A DNA stretch of 64,000 nt, taken from contig OZ037768.1 in assembly GCA_964035545.1 (NCBI GenBank), positions 7,431,241-7,495,240 on the forward strand, given 5' to 3'. A program made the position numbers and the translations under genes. This document shows, in pieces, positions 24,993 through 35,951 of this stretch. The notes beneath the pieces were generated by a model. That model worked only from the letters and a program-made list of their open reading frames with translations, made no database searches and was not told where the DNA came from. Numbering within the stretch: the stretch's first letter is position 1; each line of letters opens with the position of its first letter. This DNA comes from Bugula neritina (Eukaryota; Bryozoa; Gymnolaemata; Cheilostomatida; Bugulidae).

Positions 24993-26446
24993 CATGTGTA
25001 GCGTATTGAAAATTATGTTTCATATTTTTCAAACCACCTAATATTTGTTATAATGTAACATTAGTCCTAGCTAGTGAGCTAAATGATTTTACAATAACTT
25101 TTTATATGCAGGTGTAATTGTGCAATCTGTGAAACTTTAATCTTTTCAGCTGCATTACCTTTTTAAATATACATATTTCAACATTGCAATAAAATTATAG
25201 TCATGTTTACACTTAAGCATAAATTTTCTCTTTCTCTCTCCTTTTTTCTTCTACAGTATATATTCTTACTATTGTATAGTTAAGTAAAATAGGGTAAGTA
25301 TATAAGGTATATAAGGTATCCAGGGTATAGCATTTATAAAATGTCACATTTATAAATATATTTACTTATGAAGTATAGCCACCTGCTGGTTCATTAAATT
25401 CAATAGACAAAAGATTAATAAAGCAATAAGAATACAAAACAATAACATCCATGGCTGAGTTACCTAATTGAAAATGTCATATGTCACAGTTTAACTTTTC
25501 CCTTTCACTGAATATGAATAGTATTCAATTCAGCATGAGTGAAGCCCTTTCAGAAATGGTTTATGCCATAAATCATAGTATTATATAATACACAGTAATG
25601 GTATATACACTGCAAATAGTATAATGTTGACTATTATTCAATCAATTCCTCACAAACTTCATATACGCTCTCTTTAACAGTTTTAAGTGCAGTAACTAAG
25701 GTTTTGTGACTTATTTTTGCTGTTGCCATCTACATGCAATTGGCAGTAAAACATTCATTTTCTCATAAAGAAGGCAGGTAGGCACTTTGCATTTAGCCGC
25801 TATTAGAATATTTATTTCTTGTTAATGCCATTCCACTCTTTTAGCATATATAGTAGCTCCAAATATTCTAGTCTGTACTGTATTTTACTATATTATGAGC
25901 AAAATTGTATGAGCATAAACAAATTAAGTTTATCTGTTGTCTCATAGATTCTCTTCAAGTCATTTATTACATAAACTTATGTTGTAAAAGCTCCTTATTT
26001 ATAAGATTTTTGTGGGCTGTCATTATTTCATACATATAGGCTGATACTTTTTCATTCTGCCATTAGTTTAGCCTGTAATATGGTCAGTATTTGTAAAGGC
26101 TGTATTACATTACTGTCCCCATATGTATGTCCAGAAAGTTACCATAACTTAATTATTCAGAGAAACTTAACAATATACTTAGATATTATCTCCATGGCCC
26201 ATGCTCTGTATTATGCAATGGATCTTTCATTCAACATCATAGGATACCTTCAATCGAATAAAACCACAGACACAACCCTAGGTTAATGCCAGTTGGAACC
26301 AAAAATCCATCCTGTATAGATCCATTCGAGTCATGGGAACGTAATGGATATCTCTTGATCTACCTGTCATATATGCACTGTTATTGTTTAAGTTCACCAG
26401 TTAGCTGATTTTCCAGCTCGTGCAGTAGCAAGCAGCCCTGATTATC
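24993..26446. other. Intergenic stretch before the coiled-coil gene
   Basis: AT-rich DNA without a supported gene. A short direct repeat of TATAAGGTA words lies at about 25297-25320. The splice acceptor at about 26424 (TCGTGCAG) just before the next start codon suggests that a 5' UTR exon lies somewhere in this stretch, but I cannot place it. Confidence 0.4.
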
Positions 26447-29400
26447 ATGTTAAAGTCTCACTTACCAACACAAAAAGAACTTCGAGATTTATACAAAGAA
26501 GTTGAAAGTTTGAGGAAAGACAAAAAACTCAAGGATGATACCATAAAATTCTTGCAAAAGGAAAAAGAAGCATTACGGCATGAGGTGAAATATTTCCATT
26601 ATCTCACTATGTTACTATATGCACAATGTAGTGTTTGTATAATCATAGCCAGCTGTAGGTTGCAATTGCAGTTTATAGTATACATATTTTAATATGAAAA
26701 ATCAGCTTGGGAGAGGAGAGTAAGCCTAGGGCCACACGGCGCGTATTTTCGCATGCGAAAATTGAAATCACAAGTAGCAAAGGTGTCCACTGTAGCGTTA
26801 GTGATGCGTGATAAATAAAGCTTTCATTTTTAAATCGCACTCGCTTTCAATAAAACGCAATTTACTGGAATGTAGCACTAAAATAAAGAAGTTGGGCTCG
26901 CTGAATAACTATCAGCCAATCAGGTGACGACGACAGAGACGATTCGCACTTGCATTGAGAATGCAGAGCGACAAGTGCGAAGGTTTTCTCAACGCGCCCA
27001 GTGGACACCTTTGCTACTTGTGATTTCAATTTTCGCATGCGAAAATACGCACAGTGTGGCCCTAGGCTAAGATTATGTAAGGATATCCTTGTAGCGTTGA
27101 TGCAGCTTTTATGTTGCAGCAATAAGTATATAGTGGGCTTTTGCTGCATTATAAAATAACTGGAGATGTATTTGTTTTAACCAACTTAGTGTTCAATGCA
27201 CCCGGAATAATATACACTACAATGTATGAGGACAATATCAATGTTAAAAAAGGCATAATTTAAGCTCCCTTAATGCATTGATGGAGTACTTCCTTTTCAA
27301 ACTTTTTTTGATAATGTACAAAATATTCAAAACTGAATAGACTTTGCAATATTTAAATTTTCTAAAGACATAAATATGTAATCGTAAAGTGAAACTATAG
27401 TTTCTACTATGTTAAACTCAAAAATGTTTAGTTGAATATCTTATAATATTTTATCCTCTTTCTTTTTTCTGGCAGCCGCAACCTTTCATTTTACTACTTA
27501 ATTATTATTGTCACCCACAAGTTGACCTAGGTACAATGCAGTGTCTTAAAAGTGCTGTTCTAAGTGTAGATAGTGAATAAACATTTCAAATAACTTGACT
27601 GGGTCTTTTATTACCTTGGTGTAATTTGATATTTTTATTATGCAACATATTAAACACAGTTATTAATGTTGACACTAATAACAAAAACTTTAGTTTGATA
27701 AATTTCAAAGTTGTTATTATAAACATGCTGCAAAACTTCAAAGAACTGATGATTATATTATATTAGCAACTTCTACACTATTCATTTAATTTAAATTATT
27801 GACATGATTTGTTTAGATCTCTCATTAACCAAATTTGTGATTTCTACTGGGGTAAATTTAGAAAGAAATTTAGAACTAGATAAATAAGAAAACACAACAT
27901 AAATCATAACATAAAATAACAATACATAACATACTTAATAAAATATATCAAAAATTTTATGGTGTGTCATATTGTTGCTTATATTTTAAGGATTGTTTAA
28001 TTTTAGCATAATTATTGAGCTCAATGGATGAGTTTTATCCCTAATGGCTTCTTGATTATAGTACTCCTCCCCAGTATTATAAAAGCGTATTTTGATTGTT
28101 GGAAGGTAGATTTTCTTTCTAAGATGTATTTGGTGCAGTAATTATCAGCAAAGATTTAGGGATTTTTACAAGCTTGTCTATATGTTCTCTGAGCAGGCTG
28201 AACCATGCTGGGCTGCATGCAATATCAATGGTAATAATGTAACAAACAAAATGTCAGCAACTAGACACTTCGCTTGCTTCATTCTCTTTGGCCTTTGCAT
28301 GCCGTAGATTTTAACACTTTTACTCATGGCAATATCTTTGGCATGTTCTGAAAATGCCAGCTTACTGTCTAAAATAAACCAAGGAGTTTAGTCCTGTCAC
28401 ATGATTGAATACTGTCTGCTATGAAGTAGTAGTTGTCATCAGACCTCATATAACCTTATCGGTCAGACGATCATCAATTTAATGTTGGTGTTTGCTGCAT
28501 GTTTTCATATTCATTCCACTTTATCGCGTGTAGTTGAGAAACATTATTAATGCATTGATTATTGTTAGTCACACGTCAAAACAGACACCAACATAATAAT
28601 TATATTACAATTTCTGTGAGATAAATATTGTGAATTACTTTACATTTTCAACTGTTCATCTGTAATATTGTTTTGTCTAATTATAGTTGAAGCACTACGA
28701 GCAATTGTGTGAAGGAGTTGTTACAGACATTACATCTCAAAGGGAGTTGGAGACTCAAAACAAACAGCTACAGGCAGATATTCTTCATTTAAAGGTAATA
28801 TTTGCAGCTATCCAACAACTTGATGCCCATAATATATAATATTTCTCTAGATTTTTAATGGCTAATAATGCTCTGCACATATTTATGATAACATTCTATT
28901 AAATATATTCTTTTGACAGCAGATAATTAGGGTGACATAGACATGTATATTATGTACTTCTGCATCTTGCTTCTTTAAATCTGAGTATCTGACCAATCAA
29001 CATTACTTATATATTTAGAAAAGAACACATTTAGGTAACTTGAAAATTATGTAAAAGTTAAAAGTGGACGTATAGTTACTACATAGCATATATTAAAATA
29101 GTATAGCATACTGAACAGCTAGCATGCACAGCATATTCTATGGGGTCTTTTGAACATGCCATTACCTGCTGGTTTGTATTATTTGTCCAGCTAGTGTTTG
29201 TTTTAGGATGTTATAAAGAGACAGAATACACTATTGCGAAACACTGGCTCTTCTGGGAATACGCTGCTAGACAGGCAGCTGGTTGCCAGACTATGTGGTA
29301 ATATCATGTCATCACTCAGAGCTCTCAATACCAGTATGAGGTTGGTGTACAGTCATCTCAGCTCTATAAGTTAAAGTCTTCTCTATCATAGCTCACTGCA

Positions 29401-32400
29401 TACCATTCTTAGAACTGAAATATGTAGATTATATACAGTCAGCTACTAAAATATTAGAAAATAAACAAACCAAAATTATTCTTCAATAATGTGCTTTGTA
29501 TTTTGATGATTTTTTGTTTTTGTTTGTTAATTTTAAATTACTTTTTTGCAGCTATACATAGTATTCACTATAACATAGCTGAAAGAATAAGTATTGCTCC
29601 CACAAAACTTCTATTATAAAACTATGTTGCTAAAACATAGTAGCCTACAAGTTTAAATATGAAAATTCAAAGCACAAGTACTCAAATATAATAATAGTTT
29701 GGCATGTCGCGGCATCACATACAATGCTATTGAAATAATTAAAAGGTATATTCATATTTATATTGTGTTTTACTGGTACAGTGCTCAAGTTTGTGAAGAA
29801 GTTGAACATCAAAGAGAAATATTCGAAAGATCCACCTCCAAGAAAATAGAGACAATGTGGCATTTTCTTGAAATCATCGACAGGGCTTTGATAGAATTGA
29901 AATCTGTTGATTCCAGGTATATACATTATATGGCATATTATTCCAGGTATATACATTATATGGCATATTATTCCAGGTATATACATTATATGGCACATTA
30001 TTCCAGGTATATACATTATATGGCATATTATTCCAGGTATATACATTATATGGCACATTATTCCAGGTATATACATTATATGGCATATTATTCCAGGTAT
30101 ATACATTATATGGCATATCATTCCAGGTATATATATTATATGGCACATTATTCCAGGTATATACATTATATGACACATTATTCCAGGTATATACATTATA
30201 TGGCATATTATTCCAGGTATATACATTATATGGCATATTATTCCAGGTATATATATTATATGGCACATTATTCCAGGTATATACATTATATGGCATATTA
30301 TTCCAGGTATATATATTATATGGCACATTATTCCAGGTATATACATTATATGGCACATTATTCCAGGTATATACATTATATGGCATATTATTCCAGGTAT
30401 ATACATTATATGGCATATCATCAGGTATATACATTATATGACACATTATCAGTAACAATAACAGCTGACATTTTCGTGGCAGATGCAAGTTTTCTTCTTT
30501 TTTTGAGCATTCACTTAAAAGAAAAGCAATAATGCAAAATAATGTAAATGAGCTAAAAATATTGAGTTATTTTGATTCTAGTTTTATACTTTTTTATAAG
30601 GTTTTTAAACTGTTAAATGAATATTAAGTAAATACCCAGTTCATATGGCAAGAGATTTTCGGTTGATGTTTGTGTGCTTATTACATGTTGACTAATAGAG
30701 TGCGGCGTAGAGTTGCCTGGATACTGGTAATGCTGTGCAGTTTTGTGAAGTCACCATTATAGCTAATGAGGATGAATGCTACACAAAGCACATTTAAAAC
30801 ACACTATATGATATATATTCAGAGCTGTGTAAATAATATAACTACTTAACCTAAGAACTAGACTTCTAATTATAAAACTTAATAAACAAAGGCTAATGAG
30901 ATATTAATAAAGGTATTTTTATGTGAATTTCAAATTATTAAACTTAATATGGTATTCACCATATTAATTTTTTAACAATTGCATATCTTATATGAGCTCT
31001 AAAGTACTAAAGAATTAGCAAGTAGAAAAAATTGAATTAACTTTCTTTGCATGCAGTTCGGCTTACTAATTTTTCTCAAATACCAACATATATATATATA
31101 ATATAACTTTCAGCCTATATTACATATATCTTTTAAGCCTGTGAACATGTTATTCAAGTATAACTTGAGACATATTATGCTTATAACAAAGAGCGAAGTG
31201 TCAGTAGACACCATGTCACACAAGTATAACTTAAAACATATTATGTGTTTTACAGAAGTCAAAACCTGCCTGACATTAGTCAACCAGTTCCTCCCCCAAA
31301 GTATGGTAAAAGTAGTGGTAGCTATGGCCAAGCGGCTGCAGAATCTAGCATTAGAGAACCCCAAACTAATCTTGCAAAGATGAACAGCTCCTCAATGGCA
31401 AATCTGTCATACTCAAATGAAACTCTGTTGATTGCGGGACATGCCAGAAGACGCCCTACCAACAATTCTAATAAACTTGGTAAACTTGGCAAACTGGAGA
31501 GAAGTAGAAGTGCACCATCATTGAATGGTGAGTAGATAAGATATGATGATTCTATAATGAATTATAAAATCCTTAATAGGTATTGATTTTGTTTGTCTTG
31601 CAAAGCTTTCACATTTTGAGACGGACACTCGCTGTTGTTGAGTGTTGAAATATAAATATGTATAAGATTTCATCTAGTAAAAATTGATCTATGTAATATT
31701 ATTTAAGCAAATTGATAAAACATAGCACACATATATATTCACGTGTATTTTAATTATGGAATGATATTGCTAATTAAGAATTTTCTCATAAGAATGTTAA
31801 TTATACATACAAATGCATATGGATGTGCAGGCACACATGCACTCGCTTGCGCGCGCGTGTATGCGCATGCATACGTGCATGAATGTGCGTGCATGTGTGT
31901 GTGTGCAAAACAAAATAGCTAAACTAATTGAAGTTACTCTGTTGTAGTAACTAGTGCTTTCATTATAAAAATCTGCAAACCTCATAAATTGCTATATTTG
32001 TTCAATTTGAGATGATATACTATCTCTTGCTAAGATAATAATAATTTCAGATATTCAGCTACACTGACTATTTTCTAGGTGTTGACAAAAGAAAGCATCT
32101 ACTTTCAACTCTTAAGTCAATGCCTACCACATCAACAGACATGGTTCAAACTACCATATTAACCATATAAATACCTAACTGCACATGTTCCCATTATAGA
32201 CGTGTATGCAGAAGTTATTTTTAACCTTGACTCTTACCCATTTACTACTAACATAATTAATATACTCTATGTTCCAATATAACAATAGCAACCTTATTAC
32301 TGAAATTATAAACTCCCGAGTGTCTAATATTTGTTGTAGGATTTGTTCCCCGCCCTCCTCCTACGGCACCGCCTTCACGTTCAAATGTTTACAGATCCTC

Positions 32401-32473
32401 AGAACGACCCTTAACAGCTACTGTAAACATGTTAGACACCCTCAAGGCGCATCCACCTGGGGTAGACTCCTAA
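26447..32473 (+). CDS. Coiled-coil protein of unknown family, about 306 aa
   Basis: Six exons fit in phase: 26447-26584, 28687-28794, 29207-29340, 29782-29916, 31256-31527 and 32340-32473, giving 306 aa. The first half is coiled coil (ELRDLYKEVESLRKDKKLKD, LETQNKQLQADILHLK, DVIKRQNTLLRN, EEVEHQREIFERSTSKKIET). The second half is disordered and Ser/Pro/Asn-rich with basic patches (PVPPPKYGKSSG, GHARRRPTNNSN, LERSRSAPSLNG), and the tail is proline-rich (FVPRPPPTAPPSRS). I do not recognise the family; it resembles centrosomal or cytoskeletal scaffolds only in a general way. The start follows an acceptor and may be preceded by a UTR exon. Intron 1 carries a MITE and a decayed LINE, and intron 4 starts with a minisatellite. 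An alternative last exon exists (separate entry). Confidence 0.75.
26724..27067. mobile_element. Foldback MITE with about 69-bp terminal inverted repeats (PIF/Harbinger-like)
   Basis: A 344-bp element in intron 1 of the coiled-coil gene. Its arms (26724-26792 and 26999-27067) begin GCCTAGGGCCACAC and are inverted copies with only a few differences. The flanks are TAA on both sides (26721-26723, 27068-27070), a 3-base duplication of the TWA type known for PIF/Harbinger. Each arm contains the 18-base palindrome ATTTTCGCATGCGAAAAT. There is no coding capacity. Confidence 0.88.
28050..28540 (-). pseudogene. Decayed LINE reverse transcriptase C-terminal fragment
   Basis: The minus-strand translation shows pieces of the RT C-terminal region in order: KLLG, LDSKLAFSEHAKDI, KIYGMQRPK, LVADILFVTLLPLILHAA and EHIDKLVKI, separated by stops and frameshifts. 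The arrangement matches the region after YADD in the LINE at 4.5-5.4 kb (there YLGVTIDNKLSFDQHI), but the copies are clearly different. It is an old insertion in intron 1 of the coiled-coil gene. Confidence 0.65.
29911..30450 (+). repeat. 30-bp minisatellite, 17 exact-length units plus a partial unit, starting on a splice donor
   Basis: Seventeen consecutive 30-base units (29911-30420) and a shorter eighteenth follow each other without a single indel. They vary only at a few C/T and G/A positions. Each unit begins TTCCAGGTATATA. The first TTCCAG is the end of coding exon 4 and the following GTATAT its donor, so every unit carries a copy of the exon-intron border. The unit length is a multiple of three with no stop in several frames, so long open frames run through it on both strands. 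I regard these as by-products. Confidence 0.95.
31830..31907. repeat. Alternating purine-pyrimidine tract (CG/TG/CA), Z-DNA-prone
   Basis: In the last introns of the coiled-coil gene a stretch of GCGCGCGTGTATGCGCATGC-type sequence runs into (TG)n. Alternation is almost complete over about 75 bases, the kind of sequence known to adopt Z-DNA under supercoiling. No other function is visible. Confidence 0.7.
32079..32170 (+). CDS. Alternative last exon of the coiled-coil gene
   Basis: After a strong acceptor (ACTATTTTCTAG) the frame continues from the phase-1 donor at 31527 for 30 codons (KRKHLLSTLKSMPTTST) and ends in TAA at 32168-32170. Use of this exon gives a 292-aa protein; use of 32340-32473 gives 306 aa. 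The two tails are unrelated, one polar and one proline-rich. Both joins keep phase, so either could be the true end. The downstream one has a polyadenylation signal close by. Confidence 0.5.
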
Positions 32474-32489
32474 TGCCTTGTTATATTTA

Positions 32490-32495
32490 AATAAA
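32490..32495 (+). promoter_or_regulatory. Polyadenylation signal AATAAA
   Basis: A canonical hexamer sits 17 bases after the stop of the coiled-coil gene. A second one is at 32619-32624 with T-rich sequence beyond. They support 32340-32473 as a genuine last exon. Confidence 0.6.
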
Positions 32496-33780
32496 TGAAT
32501 GTTGTGATATTCCTGTTAACTTGCACTTAACAATTGCTTTCTAGCGTTCACATATCCTGCATTTGGACGCTAATCTCAGAAAATTTGGTGATTGTCTTCC
32601 CCTAGTTGTATTATGTTAATAAAGACTACCAGGAACAAACATAGCACTAAAACCAGATGAATTACATTATATTATACAAGCATTTATTTTTCTGAAATTT
32701 ATTAGATGCAATGGGCTCCATAACTAAATAAATTAGGGAATTATAATGAAAATGCTTACTATGTATGCATGTATGTATTAAGTATTTACAAAATATTCAA
32801 ATTACAGTTCTGATTAATGTGTGTTTTAGTCACAAATTACATTATTTATAAATTTAATAAAATGTATGTATGTTGCCTATAACAGTTTACTTAATTTGTT
32901 ATGTACATACTTTATACGCCACATCATTGTAGCCAAAATACTTTTGATTTGGAGTTGTGCTCTCTCTGCATCCAAAAAGCAGAATAGCTACTTGGCAAAA
33001 CTGAAGCAATTGAAATAGCATGCGTCATTTAAATGGGACAGTAGAAAAATAATTGAGAATAAAACAGGCATAAATATGATATGCGCAGAATGGATGCAGT
33101 GATTAATTCAATGTAACCTTGAAGAAAGATTGTACTCTATGAAAATGGATCTTGAAAAGCACTCTCATCTTTGTGACATTTGATATTACTGCTATAAAGA
33201 GTGATATCCTGATTGTATGAACCAATTAAGTAAAGGAAGAATTAATTTGGGTTAACAGAGTTTTCACCAGAAAATGTGTATCACCTATAATAATAGTCGA
33301 GAAAGATGCGTAAAAATAATACATTCAATATTAAATAAAGCAGGTTAGAAATTTTATTTTATATATGCAAGAAAAAACCAATCTTCAAGAGTATAGTCTG
33401 TACAATATATTTCATAAATGAATGTCGAGTGTCTTATGAAAAGACAGCACATAAGTGTCATCAATGTTAAATATAAATTTGGTGCTTTAAATACACTGAG
33501 CTTTAGATAGCCATAACTACACAATAAATAATAAAAGCAGCCATAAGTTTACAGAGCAAACAAATTATTTTTAAACATACAACTTGTAATTAATCCTTAA
33601 AAGGTCAACTATAGAGCAAGAAAATAACATTTTAATCTATCATATATATTTCGCTCTCATACAGTCCTACATTATGCTACAAATTGTTAAATACCCTATA
33701 TATTTACTGGAAATAGAACAAAACTAAGTTTGGAAACTACTGACAAATTGAAGAAAATAAACATATAAAAATAAAATAAA
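32496..33780. other. Intergenic, no gene seen
   Basis: AT-rich DNA without a supported open frame. From about 33652 to 33780 the sequence is a weaker, gapped match to 46079-46202, forming the flank of the duplicated element that follows. Confidence 0.5.
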
Positions 33781-34009
33781 CTAAAACTACATAGGCTGTG
33801 CACCCATGCGTGAGTTACCAAAGAGAGGATGAAACCGTTCAGTGATCAAGATCAGCCGTCCAAATGTGAGTCAGGGCCGCGATACCCCAGCGAGAAAAGC
33901 ACCCCAATATACAGACAGCACACAAACACCAGCCGTGTAGGATTTCCTGTGCAATGACTGATTCATAGTCAGTCACGAAGCTAAGCTACACTATATTACG
34001 GTGCCAAAG
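33781..34009. repeat. Duplicated 229-bp element, copy 1
   Basis: This stretch matches 46203-46431 with about ten substitutions and no indel (about 96% identity), and is more GC-rich than its surroundings. It contains a perfect 7-bp hairpin TGACTGA/TCAGTCA with a 7-base loop (33955-33975) and a TGATC-AA-GATCA mini-hairpin, both identical in the two copies. The plus strand has a 42-codon frame (33829-33957, MKPFSDQDQPSK...) and the minus strand a hydrophobic 47-codon frame ending at 33839. Both are open in both copies. It lies 1.9 kb downstream of the NTase-TPR stop codon. It could be an RNA element, a transposon piece or a terminal exon. Confidence 0.9.
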
Positions 34010-34658
34010 TGGTTTGTAAATGTTGATGGAATAGTCATGCTACATTCTTGTATATATAATATTTCTTGTGAATACCTACACACTTTGAATATAATAGTAT
34101 ACTAAAACTATGAAACTTCAATGATTTATATTTTGACTGACTTGTAAAATGATCATTTTTCAATCTCATTAAGAATTTGTAAATGACTAAATCTTACTTT
34201 ACTGATAATTGTTATGTAACTAATATAAAGTTGCAACCCTGAAAAATAATTTTGTCCGACTATTTAAGTTCTAGTCTCAAGTCATCATAGATACATAACT
34301 TGAGGGTTTCATAGGATTACAGGAAGAACTGTAACTAAACGAAGTCTATCGTAGGCTATTGGTCAAGGCCTACTTGAAGCTGTATTCATTGAAGTATAAC
34401 CTATAATTTTTAGTTCATTGGTTGTATCTACTAATGTACCTGGTCATAGTGAGTATGCTGGAAAAGCTATCTTTATCAGGGAACAATGGTCATTTCCTTA
34501 AAATATAAAAAAAGGCTATATGCTTGAATACTGAAAGTTGGTACTAAGCCATGTTTCCTTCCACTAAAGCACATGGTGCAGAAGCAACTGAACATTAGAC
34601 ACTTTGAATTTGGAACCAAAATAGGACTGGTTTTGGATACATTAGACTTGCTATATTA

Positions 34659-34743
34659 CCACTTCACTAACATCTCCCCTGCATATATATTCTTAGTAAC
34701 TATGAATATGCTAGTGACCACTTTACTAACATCTCCCCTGCAT
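34659..34743 (+). repeat. Two direct repeats of about 26 bp, 59 bp apart
   Basis: ACTAACATCTCCCCTGCAT and its upstream bases occur at 34659-34684 and 34718-34743 with one difference. The rest of 34010-35951 shows nothing I can support. It is AT-rich and may include the 3' UTR of the NTase-TPR gene. Confidence 0.7.
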
Positions 34744-35951
34744 TAGTCCTGAATTCTTTTTCCAGTTTTCTAGAAACAGGCTATTTTCACCTTGCATAAA
34801 ACAAAAGATGAAGTTTTTACAACAGCATAGGGTGCTGTGCATTCTCCTATTCAATCAATTGGAGTCGATTATTGGATTACAGTTTCATCAAGATACAGGA
34901 GTTTGATGTAGCTACTCTCTAAAGTCAAAACATTCATGCATGGTATGGTTATTCAGAAATTTCAAAAAGTAGTTTTAATTTGAATTGCATTTTATATTAG
35001 ATAAAATACAGTCATAAAAGTGTAAATATTTATATCATGCAATATAAATAAGAAATAATGTAAATTCCCTTATATGTAACATTGACATATAATTTAATAT
35101 TATATAAAAATAGAAACATATGAAAGATACAAAAAGCAGTTAGAGACAGAATTTGAAACAAATATATAACCATTTTATATACAGTAAAATATTGTAAAGA
35201 TCAGTGTGAGTTGATTGCAATATATACAGATATGTGCCATGCAGTTTTATATTCCATAGTTTTGTATTGAAAATTACGACATAGAGATATATATAGCATA
35301 GATAATGTATATAAGTATATATAGATTGCTATATATTATAAATTCCAAATAGATTGCTATAAAATGAGACATTCTGGAGTTTGTTTTACATCAACAAACA
35401 CTCGTGTAGCTCTGAGTGTTGAGCATTGTGCAATAACAATGACATTACTTGGCATTTGAGCTCAGGAATATGTAGAAGTTGTACTCCCTTGTCAGGGATG
35501 AACCTACACCAGTCAACTTCGTTCAACATAAAGGTATATATACACAAAAAACCATGACTGAATATCGTATATGTAGGTTGAAAAAAAACAGTAGTTTTTA
35601 GTAATATGTACTAGTAGTATAATTATGTACATGTCTTGCATATCATCTCAAGCTGTCTATAAGAAAGGTTGGCAGTAAATATACTGGATACAAAGAGTTG
35701 ATGTAGGACTGCATCTCCCTCACACTTTGTGAGCGTATTTTTAGGAATAAGAGAATATATACGACCCAACATGGCTGCTAGGAAATGTCTACAAAGTCCG
35801 GGGATGGGTCACAGCTACAAAGAGCTGAATATTAAGTATCTGTGTGCTTGTAGGGATTCTGTGTTGAAGTGGGGTCTTGAGAGTATATAGAGAGTATGAG
35901 TATTACACAGAGAAGTGTCTATTAAACATGGAGCAGGAGAGAAGAGGCTAT

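Noticed and set aside
26862-27149. Minus-strand 95-codon frame
   Set aside because: Overlaps the foldback MITE at 26724-27067; the open frame follows from the inverted repeat sequence.
29911-30450. CRISPR-like look of regular 30-bp repeats
   Set aside because: There are no unique spacers between units; the whole unit repeats head to tail inside a eukaryotic intron.
29645-30532. Long open frames on both strands across the 30-bp array, encoding repetitive Tyr/Ile peptides
   Set aside because: They follow from a stop-free unit whose length is a multiple of three. Frames are open on both strands and only the exon upstream has coding character.
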